A stretch of DNA of 64,000 nucleotides, taken from NCBI GenBank assembly GCA_002713215.1, contig PAVO01000019.1, positions 581,059-645,058 on the forward strand, given 5' to 3'. This stretch comes from Crocinitomicaceae bacterium. GTDB taxonomy: Bacteria; Bacteroidota; Bacteroidia; Flavobacteriales_G; Salibacteraceae. Positions 24,502-33,260 of the stretch are shown here, one piece after another (position 1 is the first letter of the stretch; every line of letters starts with the position of its first letter). The position numbers were made by a program, and so were the translations under genes. The notes under the pieces are model-generated. The model worked only from the letters and a program-made list of their open reading frames with translations. It was not told where the DNA came from and did no database searches.

Positions 24502-24617
24502 GTTCACTTATGTAACTTAACAGACTATGGCCTTGAAGCGAATCCCAATAAAACAACTGCTTTTTTTTTGCCTTAATATGCGGTCAATTCATATCGATCA
24601 GAAGCTGGTGTCAACCA

Positions 24618-25505
24618 TTGTTTGGGCAACATGAGGTTTCCAAAATAATGATGTTTTACAATCCGGGCTATACCGGAATTAAAGCCAATTTAAACTTTGT
24701 TGGTGATTTGCGTTACTACGGAGAGAACGATTACATATCTCATTTTCTTGCCGATGGCCGCCTCGGGCGTTTCGATTCAATTAGGCAGTTAAATCCATCA
24801 ACAGGAATTCATTATAGAAATGATGTAATAGGTCCCATTATTCAGCAGTATTATGGAATAAGGCTAGCTAATTCTTTTAAGTTGAAAAAGGGACACAAAC
24901 TTTCAGCCGGGTTGCTTTATGATTATGTAAAAACGGATATTCAGAAAAGCCAATTTCGTACACCTGACGGTCTTGTTGGGAGCAATATACAAGATCCAAC
25001 CATTGTTGCAACCAAGGAATCAAGCCATTCACATGTCCTTGGGCTGGGTGTGTATTTCGAATCAAAAAGAAAGAAATTAAATGGTGGAATTTCATTAGAT
25101 TACAAAGGAGTGTTTAATAGTGACAAAGATCCGGGAAAGGATTTTGGAAGAAAAAGTGACCTTCTACATACCAATGCATCCGTAGGAGCAACAATTAAGG
25201 CAGGAAGTTATATCCGAATTATTCCCCTTGTATTTGCAAGGACCAATTATTCAACTACTACCGTGCGCATTTCAGCAAAAATATTCTTCAAAGATTGGGT
25301 ATATATAGGCTCGGCTTGGGCCTTCCAAGAGCATTATTCATTAATGGCTGGCGCACGATTTGGTTGGAAAAAAATTGGAAAATTTGAGCTGGGTTTTGCT
25401 TCACATTATCCAAAGTCAATTTCATTTTTCGAATATGCTCACTATGCTTATATCAACTATTTTTTTCGATCAAAAAATAATTTCGAATCAGTAAACTACA
25501 ACTAA
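24618..25505 (+). CDS. PorP/SprF-like outer-membrane protein, 5' end apparently out of frame
   Basis: A PorP/SprF-type protein (T9SS-associated, type IX secretion system membrane protein) of 295 residues in the open frame starting at a TTG at 24618. The motif MMFYNPGYTGIKANLNFVGDLRYYG matches the conserved FNPAYAG region near the mature N-terminus, followed by beta-barrel strands (RTNYSTTTVRISAKIFFKDW) to FEYAHYAYINYFF. The frame has no signal peptide; a plausible one (MALKRIPIKQLLFF, from an ATG at 24527) lies in another frame and would join this one if the T run at 24561-24569 had eight T instead of nine. See the separate finding. It is followed closely by a second PorP/SprF gene. Confidence 0.72.
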   Translation: MFGQHEVSKIMMFYNPGYTGIKANLNFVGDLRYYGENDYISHFLADGRLGRFDSIRQLNPSTGIHYRNDVIGPIIQQYYGIRLANSFKLKKGHKLSAGLLYDYVKTDIQKSQFRTPDGLVGSNIQDPTIVATKESSHSHVLGLGVYFESKRKKLNGGISLDYKGVFNSDKDPGKDFGRKSDLLHTNASVGATIKAGSYIRIIPLVFARTNYSTTTVRISAKIFFKDWVYIGSAWAFQEHYSLMAGARFGWKKIGKFELGFASHYPKSISFFEYAHYAYINYFFRSKNNFESVNYN

Positions 25506-25576
25506 CTGACTGAGGCATTTTCAGTTTAAACAATAAATGACCGGCTGTTAAGTTCTATTTGGAACAAAACACAACT

Positions 25577-26590
25577 ATGAAATACACCCAACTAAAAATT
25601 AGTGTTGGTATCACCTTACTGGTTTTTGCATTCAGCGGATTTAGTCAAAATCAATTAGAAACGCCCTTTTTTAATGAGGCACAATGGTATTTCAATCCAG
25701 CCGCTTCAGGAGTTAAGGGGAAATTGAATGCCAATATTATCTACAGTTATGAACCCTCTTTTTATCAGGGAAATGACTATTCCATGAGTAGGGCCGTCGT
25801 AGGTGTAGATGGTCAACTTCCATTTTTTAAAAAAATGAAACAACTCAACCTTTCTTATGGAGTAACAACAAACCTTCTGGCTCCAAATGGAATAGATCAA
25901 AGCGATTTTTATAAATTTCAAATAACCGGCGAAAAGTATAAGGAGTTTGGAATGAGCTTGTCGAATCAGTTTAAGTTAAAAAATGGACATACACTTAGCA
26001 TCGGTGTATTTTACCGCTGGGCAAAATACAGTGATGTATATCGAATAGGTAGGTACGAGCAAGTAAATCAGGTTGGAGAGCCACCCTTTTACGATGTAAG
26101 GTATTCACCGGAAGAAAGAAACCTCAGAATAAATGTTGTTGGGCTCGGTGCCTATTATGAGAATAAAGACGGTTCAGTTTTTGGCGGTATTAGTGTTGAT
26201 AATTCGCCTCGCTATATGAGTAATATTATTCTGGAAGGAGAAGGGTTTACCAGCCCAATTTATTCCGGGGATATTTGGAATCTTAGGGCCAATTATGGAA
26301 TGAATATCAAGCTTGGTTCTAACTTTAAGCTCCAACCCAGCATTGCATATCACATTAACGATTTGTATAACTCGGTAGATGTTGGATTGAGACTTTACCT
26401 AAGGGATAGGTATTATATAGGCTTTGTACAACAGGATAATGGCAATTCATATGGTGCAGTTACCGGAGTTAACTTTAAGCGATTTGAAATTGGCGCTTCT
26501 CTTGGCAAGTCTTTCATTGGAAGTCAAAATAACCAGCCTATTATAGCAAACCTATTCGTTACCTATAAGTTTTTACAAAAAAAGAAATAG
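25577..26590 (+). CDS. PorP/SprF family type IX secretion-associated protein
   Basis: A 337-residue outer-membrane barrel protein. The start ATG at 25577 gives a signal peptide (MKYTQLKISVGITLLVFAFSGFSQ), followed by the family motif FFNEAQWYFNPAASGVKGKL. Repeated beta strands with aromatic residues continue to KFLQKKK. It is paralogous to the protein at 24618; together they resemble the small PorP/SprF-like genes often linked with large T9SS cargo, but no such cargo or other T9SS core gene is adjacent. The 5' position 25559 is also open (TTG) but lacks a signal. Confidence 0.82.
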   Translation: MKYTQLKISVGITLLVFAFSGFSQNQLETPFFNEAQWYFNPAASGVKGKLNANIIYSYEPSFYQGNDYSMSRAVVGVDGQLPFFKKMKQLNLSYGVTTNLLAPNGIDQSDFYKFQITGEKYKEFGMSLSNQFKLKNGHTLSIGVFYRWAKYSDVYRIGRYEQVNQVGEPPFYDVRYSPEERNLRINVVGLGAYYENKDGSVFGGISVDNSPRYMSNIILEGEGFTSPIYSGDIWNLRANYGMNIKLGSNFKLQPSIAYHINDLYNSVDVGLRLYLRDRYYIGFVQQDNGNSYGAVTGVNFKRFEIGASLGKSFIGSQNNQPIIANLFVTYKFLQKKK

Positions 26591-26742
26591 CTCCTTTTTA
26601 TTGATGAATGGAACTTGATATTTTGGAATTCAAACAAGTAAATAACCTTCCAGGCTAACTATATACAATTATCGGATCAGATAAATCTATTACGCTCTTA
26701 TAATCAGTAAGTTAAAATTAATAGATTACGGCTTTTATATCC

Positions 26743-26750
26743 TACTTTTG
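26743..26750 (+). promoter_or_regulatory. Bacteroidota-type -7 promoter element before typA
   Basis: TACTTTTG matches the TAnnTTTG -7 element of the Bacteroidota housekeeping sigma factor and lies 20 bases upstream of the typA start. No clear TTG -33 element is seen. Confidence 0.5.
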
Positions 26751-26769
26751 CGGCCGATTTTAGAAAACT

Positions 26770-28563
26770 ATGGAAAACATTAGAAACGTAGCCATTATTG
26801 CTCACGTAGATCACGGTAAAACCACGCTTGTAGATAAAATCTTACATCATTGCGAATTATTCCGTGATAATGAAGAAACAGGCGACTTAATCCTTGACAA
26901 CAACGACCAGGAAAGAGAGAGGGGAATTACCATTTTTTCGAAAAACGTTTCCGTAAAATACAAGGGTACTAAAATCAATATCATTGATACACCAGGACAC
27001 GCCGATTTTGGTGGAGAAGTTGAGCGGGTACTTAATATGGCAGATGGTGTACTGTTACTGGTAGATGCATTTGAAGGACCTATGCCTCAAACCCGTTATG
27101 TATTATCGAAAGCGTTGGAGCTAGGATTAAAACCGATAGTGGTTATTAATAAAGTAGATAAACCAAATTGCCGCCCCGAAGAGGTTCACGAAATGGTGTT
27201 TGATCTAATGTTTAATCTGGATGCCACCGAAGATCAATTGGATTTCACCACCGCTTATGGTTCTGCTAAGGACGAGTGGATGAGTGGTGACCCTGAAAAC
27301 AGAACCGAAAATATTGAACCACTATTGGACATGATCTTAGAGAATGTTCCGGTTCCAACTATTGAAGCCGGAACGCTTCAAATGCAAATCACCACCATTG
27401 ATTATTCGTCATATGTTGGGCGAATTGCCATTGGAAGAGTGAGCCGGGGAACCTTGAAAGAGAATATGCCAGTTAACCTGGTAAAAAGAGACGGAACTGT
27501 AATTCGTTCCAGAACCAAGGAGATTTTCACATTTGATGGATTGGGACGTCAAAAGGTAACTGAAGTTAATGCTGGAGACCTTTGTGCGTTAACGGGAATC
27601 CCTGAGTTTGAAATTGGGGATACTGTAGCTGACTTTGAAAACCCAGAGGGATTAAAGGCCATTTCTATTGATGAGCCAACCATGAGCATGATGTTTACGA
27701 TTAATAATTCACCCTTTTTTGGAAAGGAAGGTGAATTTGTAACATCTCGTCATCTAAGGGATAGATTGACCAATGAGACAGAAAGAAACCTAGCCTTAAA
27801 GGTGGAGGAAACAGGGTCACCGGATTCATTGATGGTTTTTGGGAGAGGCATTATGCACCTTTCCGTATTAATTGAAACTATGCGTCGGGAGGGGTATGAA
27901 CTTCAGGTTGGTCAGCCTCAGGTTATCATTAAAGAAATTGATGGGGTTAAATCCGAACCAATTGAATTGTTAACCATTGATGTTCCGGAAGAAAGTTCAG
28001 GTAAGGTAATTGAATTGGTAAACCAGAGAAAAGGTGAAATGGTAATCATGGAGCCAAAGGGTGATCTAATTCATTTGGAATTCAATATTCCTTCTCGGGG
28101 TATTATTGGATTGCGAACCAATGTCCTGAACGTGTCCGCTGGTGAAGCTATTATGGCTCACCGATTTTTAGCCTATGAACCTTGGAAGGGAGATATTCCT
28201 ACCAGAAAGAATGGGACTTTAATTGCGTTGGAGACAGGAACCACAATTCCGTTTGCCCTGGATAAGTTGCAAGATCGAGGTAAATTCTTTGTTCCACCTG
28301 GAGTAGAGATTTACGAAGGCCAGATTTTGGGCGAGCACATTCGTAGCAACGACCTTACCATTAACGTTACCAAAACGAAAAAGCTTACTAACATGCGTAC
28401 TCAAAGTACGGATGATAAAGTAAGGTTAGCCCCACCAACTATATTCTCACTCGAAGAAGCACTTGAATATATCCAAAAGGATGAATACGTAGAGGTTACA
28501 CCCAAGAATATTCGGCTTAGAAAAATTAAGTTGAAAGAAAACGAAAGGAAGAGAGACAATTAA
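26770..28563 (+). CDS. typA: Ribosome-associated GTPase TypA/BipA
   Basis: A 597-residue translational GTPase, close to the usual length (about 600-610). The G1 motif AHVDHGKTTLVDK (residues about 10-22), G3 DTPGHADFGGE and G4 NKVDKP are intact, followed by domain II, the EF-G-like domains III and V, and the TypA-specific C-terminal domain (KLTNMRTQSTDDKVRLAPPT). It binds 70S ribosomes and helps 50S assembly and growth under stress, notably cold. The gene stands alone, with its own promoter-like element and terminator. Confidence 0.96.
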   Translation: MENIRNVAIIAHVDHGKTTLVDKILHHCELFRDNEETGDLILDNNDQERERGITIFSKNVSVKYKGTKINIIDTPGHADFGGEVERVLNMADGVLLLVDAFEGPMPQTRYVLSKALELGLKPIVVINKVDKPNCRPEEVHEMVFDLMFNLDATEDQLDFTTAYGSAKDEWMSGDPENRTENIEPLLDMILENVPVPTIEAGTLQMQITTIDYSSYVGRIAIGRVSRGTLKENMPVNLVKRDGTVIRSRTKEIFTFDGLGRQKVTEVNAGDLCALTGIPEFEIGDTVADFENPEGLKAISIDEPTMSMMFTINNSPFFGKEGEFVTSRHLRDRLTNETERNLALKVEETGSPDSLMVFGRGIMHLSVLIETMRREGYELQVGQPQVIIKEIDGVKSEPIELLTIDVPEESSGKVIELVNQRKGEMVIMEPKGDLIHLEFNIPSRGIIGLRTNVLNVSAGEAIMAHRFLAYEPWKGDIPTRKNGTLIALETGTTIPFALDKLQDRGKFFVPPGVEIYEGQILGEHIRSNDLTINVTKTKKLTNMRTQSTDDKVRLAPPTIFSLEEALEYIQKDEYVEVTPKNIRLRKIKLKENERKRDN

Positions 28564-28578
28564 TTATTGTTGATAGTG

Positions 28579-28604
28579 AAAGGGCTGATATTCAGCCCTT
28601 TTTT
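28579..28604 (+). terminator. Terminator of typA
   Basis: A stem AAAGGGCTGA / TCAGCCCTT with a 3-base loop, followed by T6, 16 bases after the stop codon. Confidence 0.85.
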
Positions 28605-28637
28605 GTGTATGGGATTAACTAGCGAGTCGACCAGAAA

Positions 28638-29399
28638 CTAACGAAAGGATAGTTGTTGCAACCGTTTCCCTGAGAATACGATAATCATCTTGGCTCGCGG
28701 TATCCTTTTTCCTGTAATGGTTTTTTCAATGGGCAAAACCCAGCAGGCCATATTGGAATATGATCTGGTTCTCAGGAGCTTTCCCTGACGACTTCTGTAA
28801 AGCCATAAGGACAAGTCTTTTCCAAACTCTTCGTAGGTAAAAGGAGCAATAGGTTCCGGGGTTAAGGCTGAGTCTTTGAGTTGGGATCGATTTCCATAAA
28901 ATAAGTGGTATTCAGTTTTTGTATCGGTAGAATTATAAAAATATTCCCTTTTTTCATCATAATTCAACAGATAAGGGATATCAATCATAACAGCAATTAG
29001 TCCCTCATTAACCCCCATTCTCTTACCTGACAAATACAAGTATTTATTCATTCGATTTTGAGACTTTGCAGTTGGTTTAAATTTATGGTAGTTTAGATTT
29101 AGGATGTATACATAGGCCAGTCGATCCAGGGTAGTATCGTAATTAAACTCCAACCTCCTATTTTTAGACCTTAGTTCATTGAGAGCTTTGAACAAACTTG
29201 CATTCAGCTTTTCCTGATCGATGTTATGTGGGTCCAAAACCTCGTTTCCATCAACTTCTTTTTCCTTTACAAGAATTTGATTGGTATAGAAATGAAAGGT
29301 GCTATCGTAGGATTTTACAAAGGACTTCGATTGGGAGTATCCTGTCAAACTTATAATCTGAATGAAAATGCAGAGACTAAAGCAGACGCTCGATTTCAT
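28638..29399 (-). CDS. Secreted protein, possibly CAP/SCP-like
   Basis: A 253-residue protein with a signal peptide (MKSSVCFSLCIFIQIISLTGYSQ). Residues about 65-110 (KLNASLFKALNELRSKNRRLEFNYDTTLDRLAYVYI) resemble the first helix of CAP (SCP/PR-1) domains, and ACWVLPIEKTI near the end resembles the last strand, but the usual catalytic histidines are not obvious, so this assignment is tentative. It overlaps the stop of the leucine-rich-repeat gene (29377) by 23 bases, indicating that the two are in one operon and probably translated together. No other family is recognised. Confidence 0.6.
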   Translation of the reverse strand: MKSSVCFSLCIFIQIISLTGYSQSKSFVKSYDSTFHFYTNQILVKEKEVDGNEVLDPHNIDQEKLNASLFKALNELRSKNRRLEFNYDTTLDRLAYVYILNLNYHKFKPTAKSQNRMNKYLYLSGKRMGVNEGLIAVMIDIPYLLNYDEKREYFYNSTDTKTEYHLFYGNRSQLKDSALTPEPIAPFTYEEFGKDLSLWLYRSRQGKLLRTRSYSNMACWVLPIEKTITGKRIPRAKMIIVFSGKRLQQLSFR

Positions 29400-32244
29400 C
29401 GTATCCCGTAGTTTTTTTGTCTAGTATTTTAAGCTTTAATGTTCTTTTTCCCAGTGCTTTTGCCTCTTTCAGAGTTCGGCTGCTTACTACACCTAATTTG
29501 TCATTGGGCAAATCTACGAGGACCGAAACACTATTTTTACCATCGTACCAAAACGAGTTTTGCCAAATTAAACCCATCGTTCCCTTTTTAGTGTTATCCA
29601 CTACTATTATTTTATTAGGTTGAACTATTTCTCCGTTCTCTGCTAGAAGATTTCCTTTGAACTTATTTGGTTGCGCAAATTGATATTTTATGTCTTCGTT
29701 GTAAGTTCCGAAACTTCTAACAGAAAAAAACTGGCGGGTGGGTATTCTTAAGTTAGATGCTTGAATCTCTTCTTCGCTCATTACAACCACACTATCATCG
29801 AACCAGACATTAAATAAATTTTCTCCTTTTTCCTTAACCAATTCATTGTATTTATACGTTTCGTCTTCGTAAGATTTATACCGGGCATAGTATTTATCCC
29901 AATAGGGTTGTACGCGCTGATCAACGCGATTCCACCTCTTTTTGGTTCTGGCTAAACTCCTGTTATAAGAGCGGTAAAAGTGCTTTATTTTTTTTGCTTC
30001 AACATCATGGTTGTTTGTAGCGAATTCCGGGTAACAAGGAATTATAATTTTTTCGTTATAAGCAGTTATAATGAGATCGAAATTGTCGTTCTTCACATTG
30101 GGTATCAATTCAATATCTCTGATAATAGAAGGCCGGTTCCATTTGGAAGTCCAAAAGCTTTCATACTCGGATTGCCTTTTGTAGTAACGAGTTAAATCTT
30201 TTCGCAACGAGTCTAATTTGGATTTCATTTCAGCGGCGTTGTTTCCATCATAAACCCATTTGGCTTTTTTGAACTCTCGGATGTAACTGAACCTCTTGTA
30301 ATTACGCCCTCCTCGAATAGAGTTATATTTAGGGAAAAGGGAAATTGAAAAACTCTCCTTTTGACTGATTTTCTTAGTTTTAAAAACAATTCGTTGATAC
30401 CGGGACCTTTCATATGGCATAACTGGTTCCACAGGTTTGTTGATACTGAGCATCATCTTTATCTGTCCATTGAATTCGGCCAGGTCTTTCTCGGTTATTT
30501 GGGTCAGTGAGTCATTTTCTAATTTTTCCCATTGTCCGGTTGCCTCGTCCAAAAAATAGAGTGTATCGGTTGTCCTGTTTACGGGAAGGGCAGCCTGAAT
30601 TGGGTTATCTGGGTTTATGGATATTCCGGTGTTTGGAGTTTCCAGCTGAATACTAAACATGGATGAAGAAGAGAAAAACTCAGTTTGATTATTATTTTGT
30701 TCGGTCATTGGAATTCCCGCAAGGGCGATCTCTAGTGGGGTAGCATAGGTTTCTACAATCAGATTTACAGGCTCGGTTAGTGGTTTGCCTTTTGAATCCA
30801 GAAATGCATTTTCAGGAATAAATAAACTATAACCGTTGTCAGTTTTGATACTCTTTGAAGTGCCTGGAGCATAGGTAATTTCTGTTGAATTGGTTAGGCC
30901 TTTAACTTCTATCTTTTCAGGTCTGGCAATCAGTGGAGAGTCCATTTCCAACGGTTGTTTCTTATAGCTTAGTTTAAGGCTGGGAAAAGTAGATTTAAGT
31001 TTTAGAATTTCTTCGCTACTGGTGTTGGTACTGGTCACGTTTAAGGATTTAATATGGGAGTTATCGGATAAGTTGGAGGTGTAAAATTTCAGGTTCGACC
31101 CACTTAAATCGGCATGGTTCAACGAGTCCCATCCTACAAGGTTGATTGTCTTCACTCCACCGGTATTTTGTATTCTTAGATTTTTTACTTCGGGCAAGGA
31201 GCCAAATAGTGAATCGCCATCCAGCACGATTTCGGAATTACGAATTTCCATAGTATTCAATGCAGGAAAATTGCTGCTGTCTAAATAAGGCAGTTTGAGC
31301 TCATTTCCCTGCAGTACCATTGCTGAAAGTTTGTTCAAAGAAGTATTTGTTGGCTTAAGTACAACACCGTTCAGGCTTATTATTTCCAGTGATTTTAAAT
31401 CGGCTAATTCGTTAAGGAATTCAAGGTGCTTCGATTTCAAATGATTCTGAGGGTAGATAATTTTTAGAGATTCTAATTGAGTAAGTTCTGCAAGCGATTC
31501 ATTTAGTCTTTTACAATCGCCATTCCTTATTTCCAATTCTTTAACCTGATCCAGTAGCTTGAAGTTTTTTGGGAATCGGTCTACTGGACCTGTTGCTAAT
31601 TGATTGAGATTAGGCATATTGGCCAGACTGAAAATCGCTTCCTGATTCAGTAGGTTTTTATTGTGTTTTATGTTAAGTGTTTTGATACTGGAAGCCAGTT
31701 GAATTTCTCCCGGTAATTCAGAAAGTTTATTGCATGATACGTCAAGTTCAGTTAGAGTGATTTTTGTGAATAGTTCCGGAGGTAAGTGTTGTAAATAATT
31801 ATTAGAAAGGTTCAGCTTTTTTAGCGATAGAGAGCTGGTTATATCTGGGGACAAATAGTACATGCGATTCCTCGAAAGGTTAAGCTCTTCCAGGTTTTCA
31901 AGATTTGAAATTGCAGCAAAAATGGAGTTTTGGTCTATTCTTTCGTTTGATGAGTACTCTAGAAACCTTAGCTTTTTAATCTCACCTACCCAGGACGGAA
32001 GCTTTCTGATTTCAGTCTTTCGAATTACCAGCCTTTCCACGTTTTTACAATTTAAAAGCTCTTTAGGTAGCTTATCGATTTGATTTCCTTCCAGTATTAC
32101 ATTTTTCACGGTGTTGGAATTTTCAACCATACAATCAACGGTATAACAGGTGGAATTTTGAGCCGATTGGGCAACTGAAATTTCAATCGAGATTATATGG
32201 ATAAATAGAAGAAGTAAACTGTAAATTTTAAGGTTGAATTTCAT
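29377..32244 (-). CDS. Secreted leucine-rich-repeat protein with a ZU5-like region
   Basis: A 955-residue protein. The ATG at 32244 gives a good signal peptide (MKFNLKIYSLLLLFIHIISIEISVAQ); an ATG at 32280 would add 12 residues. Residues about 50-420 contain leucine-rich repeats (LEELNLSRNRMYYLSPDITS, LKKLNLSNNYLQHLPPELFT, LTELDVSCNKLSELPGEIQL). The middle (about 460-580) has SKSIKTDNGYSLFIPENAFL and TLYFLDEATGQWEKLEN, a pattern seen in ZU5-like domains of secreted Bacteroidota proteins. The rest is rich in Arg/Lys/Tyr with coiled-coil-like parts, and no T9SS sorting domain is apparent. It probably acts as a surface or periplasmic binding protein, but the partner is unknown. Confidence 0.8.
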   Translation of the reverse strand: MKFNLKIYSLLLLFIHIISIEISVAQSAQNSTCYTVDCMVENSNTVKNVILEGNQIDKLPKELLNCKNVERLVIRKTEIRKLPSWVGEIKKLRFLEYSSNERIDQNSIFAAISNLENLEELNLSRNRMYYLSPDITSSLSLKKLNLSNNYLQHLPPELFTKITLTELDVSCNKLSELPGEIQLASSIKTLNIKHNKNLLNQEAIFSLANMPNLNQLATGPVDRFPKNFKLLDQVKELEIRNGDCKRLNESLAELTQLESLKIIYPQNHLKSKHLEFLNELADLKSLEIISLNGVVLKPTNTSLNKLSAMVLQGNELKLPYLDSSNFPALNTMEIRNSEIVLDGDSLFGSLPEVKNLRIQNTGGVKTINLVGWDSLNHADLSGSNLKFYTSNLSDNSHIKSLNVTSTNTSSEEILKLKSTFPSLKLSYKKQPLEMDSPLIARPEKIEVKGLTNSTEITYAPGTSKSIKTDNGYSLFIPENAFLDSKGKPLTEPVNLIVETYATPLEIALAGIPMTEQNNNQTEFFSSSSMFSIQLETPNTGISINPDNPIQAALPVNRTTDTLYFLDEATGQWEKLENDSLTQITEKDLAEFNGQIKMMLSINKPVEPVMPYERSRYQRIVFKTKKISQKESFSISLFPKYNSIRGGRNYKRFSYIREFKKAKWVYDGNNAAEMKSKLDSLRKDLTRYYKRQSEYESFWTSKWNRPSIIRDIELIPNVKNDNFDLIITAYNEKIIIPCYPEFATNNHDVEAKKIKHFYRSYNRSLARTKKRWNRVDQRVQPYWDKYYARYKSYEDETYKYNELVKEKGENLFNVWFDDSVVVMSEEEIQASNLRIPTRQFFSVRSFGTYNEDIKYQFAQPNKFKGNLLAENGEIVQPNKIIVVDNTKKGTMGLIWQNSFWYDGKNSVSVLVDLPNDKLGVVSSRTLKEAKALGKRTLKLKILDKKTTGYDEIERLL

Positions 32245-32435
32245 GGTATTAAAGATTAGAAGTTGTAATAAATTACGCAATTACTTCAATTTAATTGCTT
32301 TTGAATTAATAATTCATTTCCATAACAAAGATGAGTCCAACCTGAATTTAACCACTAAATTTGGACTCAAACGCACAGAAAGCATACATTCTATGTTCAA
32401 TTGATTTAAATTCTCGAACATTATAAAAAGTTACA

Positions 32436-33260
32436 ATGCAATCATTTAAAAACAAGACGGTTTTTATAACCGGAGCAACACGTGGTATTGGAAAAGAAAT
32501 AGGACTTAGGTTAGCCAAAGAAGGAGCCAACATAATTGTAACCGGAAAATCAACTAAGCCGCATCCTAAGTTGGAGGGAACGATCCATTCATCGGCCGAA
32601 GAAATGATTGAAGCTGGTGGTAAGGCAATTGCCTTTGAAATGGATATCAGAGACGAGGGTCAGGTGATACACGCAATTAACGAAGGTGCAAAGACCTTCG
32701 GAGGAATCGATGTGTTAATTAACAATGCCTCTGCCATTAGTTTGAGCGATACGGAACGTTTGGAAATGAAACGTTTTGATCTGATGCATCAGGTGAATAC
32801 CAGGGGCACTTATATGGCAAGTAAATATGCCATTCCACACCTAAAGGGAAGTGATAACCCACACATTTTAAACTTAAGCCCACCCCTAAATATGGCTGCG
32901 CATTGGTTTGCACCTCATGTCGGATATACTATGGCAAAGTATGGAATGAGTCTTTGTGTTCTTGGAATGAGTGAAGAGCTGAAAAAGTATGAAATTGGAG
33001 TAAATGCGTTGTGGCCGGCAACTACCATTGCAACTGCCGCGATTCAAAACTTACTTGGCGGCGATGAAGTTGTAAAACGATCTCGTAAGCCTGGGATAGT
33101 ATCTGAAGCAGCATATTATATACTTGGTAGAAACAGTGCAACAAGCACAGGTAATTTTTTTATTGATGAAGAGATCTTAAAAGAAGAAGGTATTACTGAT
33201 CTGGAACAGTACAAAGTAAATCCTGGCTCTGAGTTATTGCGGGATCTGTTTTTGGACTAG
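32436..33260 (+). CDS. SDR-family oxidoreductase, HSDL2-like
   Basis: A 274-residue Rossmann-fold short-chain dehydrogenase. The cofactor motif is TGATRGIG (residues 12-19), followed by LINNAS (94-99), the catalytic Ser at about 148 (NLSPP) and Tyr164/Lys168 in HVGYTMAKYG. The pattern matches the HSDL2-like branch, in which the N-terminal SDR domain precedes a sterol-carrier domain in animal proteins; here only the SDR domain is present. The substrate is unknown, probably a fatty-acyl or similar alcohol. It converges on the histidine kinase gene and their 3' ends overlap by 27 bases. Confidence 0.88.
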   Translation: MQSFKNKTVFITGATRGIGKEIGLRLAKEGANIIVTGKSTKPHPKLEGTIHSSAEEMIEAGGKAIAFEMDIRDEGQVIHAINEGAKTFGGIDVLINNASAISLSDTERLEMKRFDLMHQVNTRGTYMASKYAIPHLKGSDNPHILNLSPPLNMAAHWFAPHVGYTMAKYGMSLCVLGMSEELKKYEIGVNALWPATTIATAAIQNLLGGDEVVKRSRKPGIVSEAAYYILGRNSATSTGNFFIDEEILKEEGITDLEQYKVNPGSELLRDLFLD

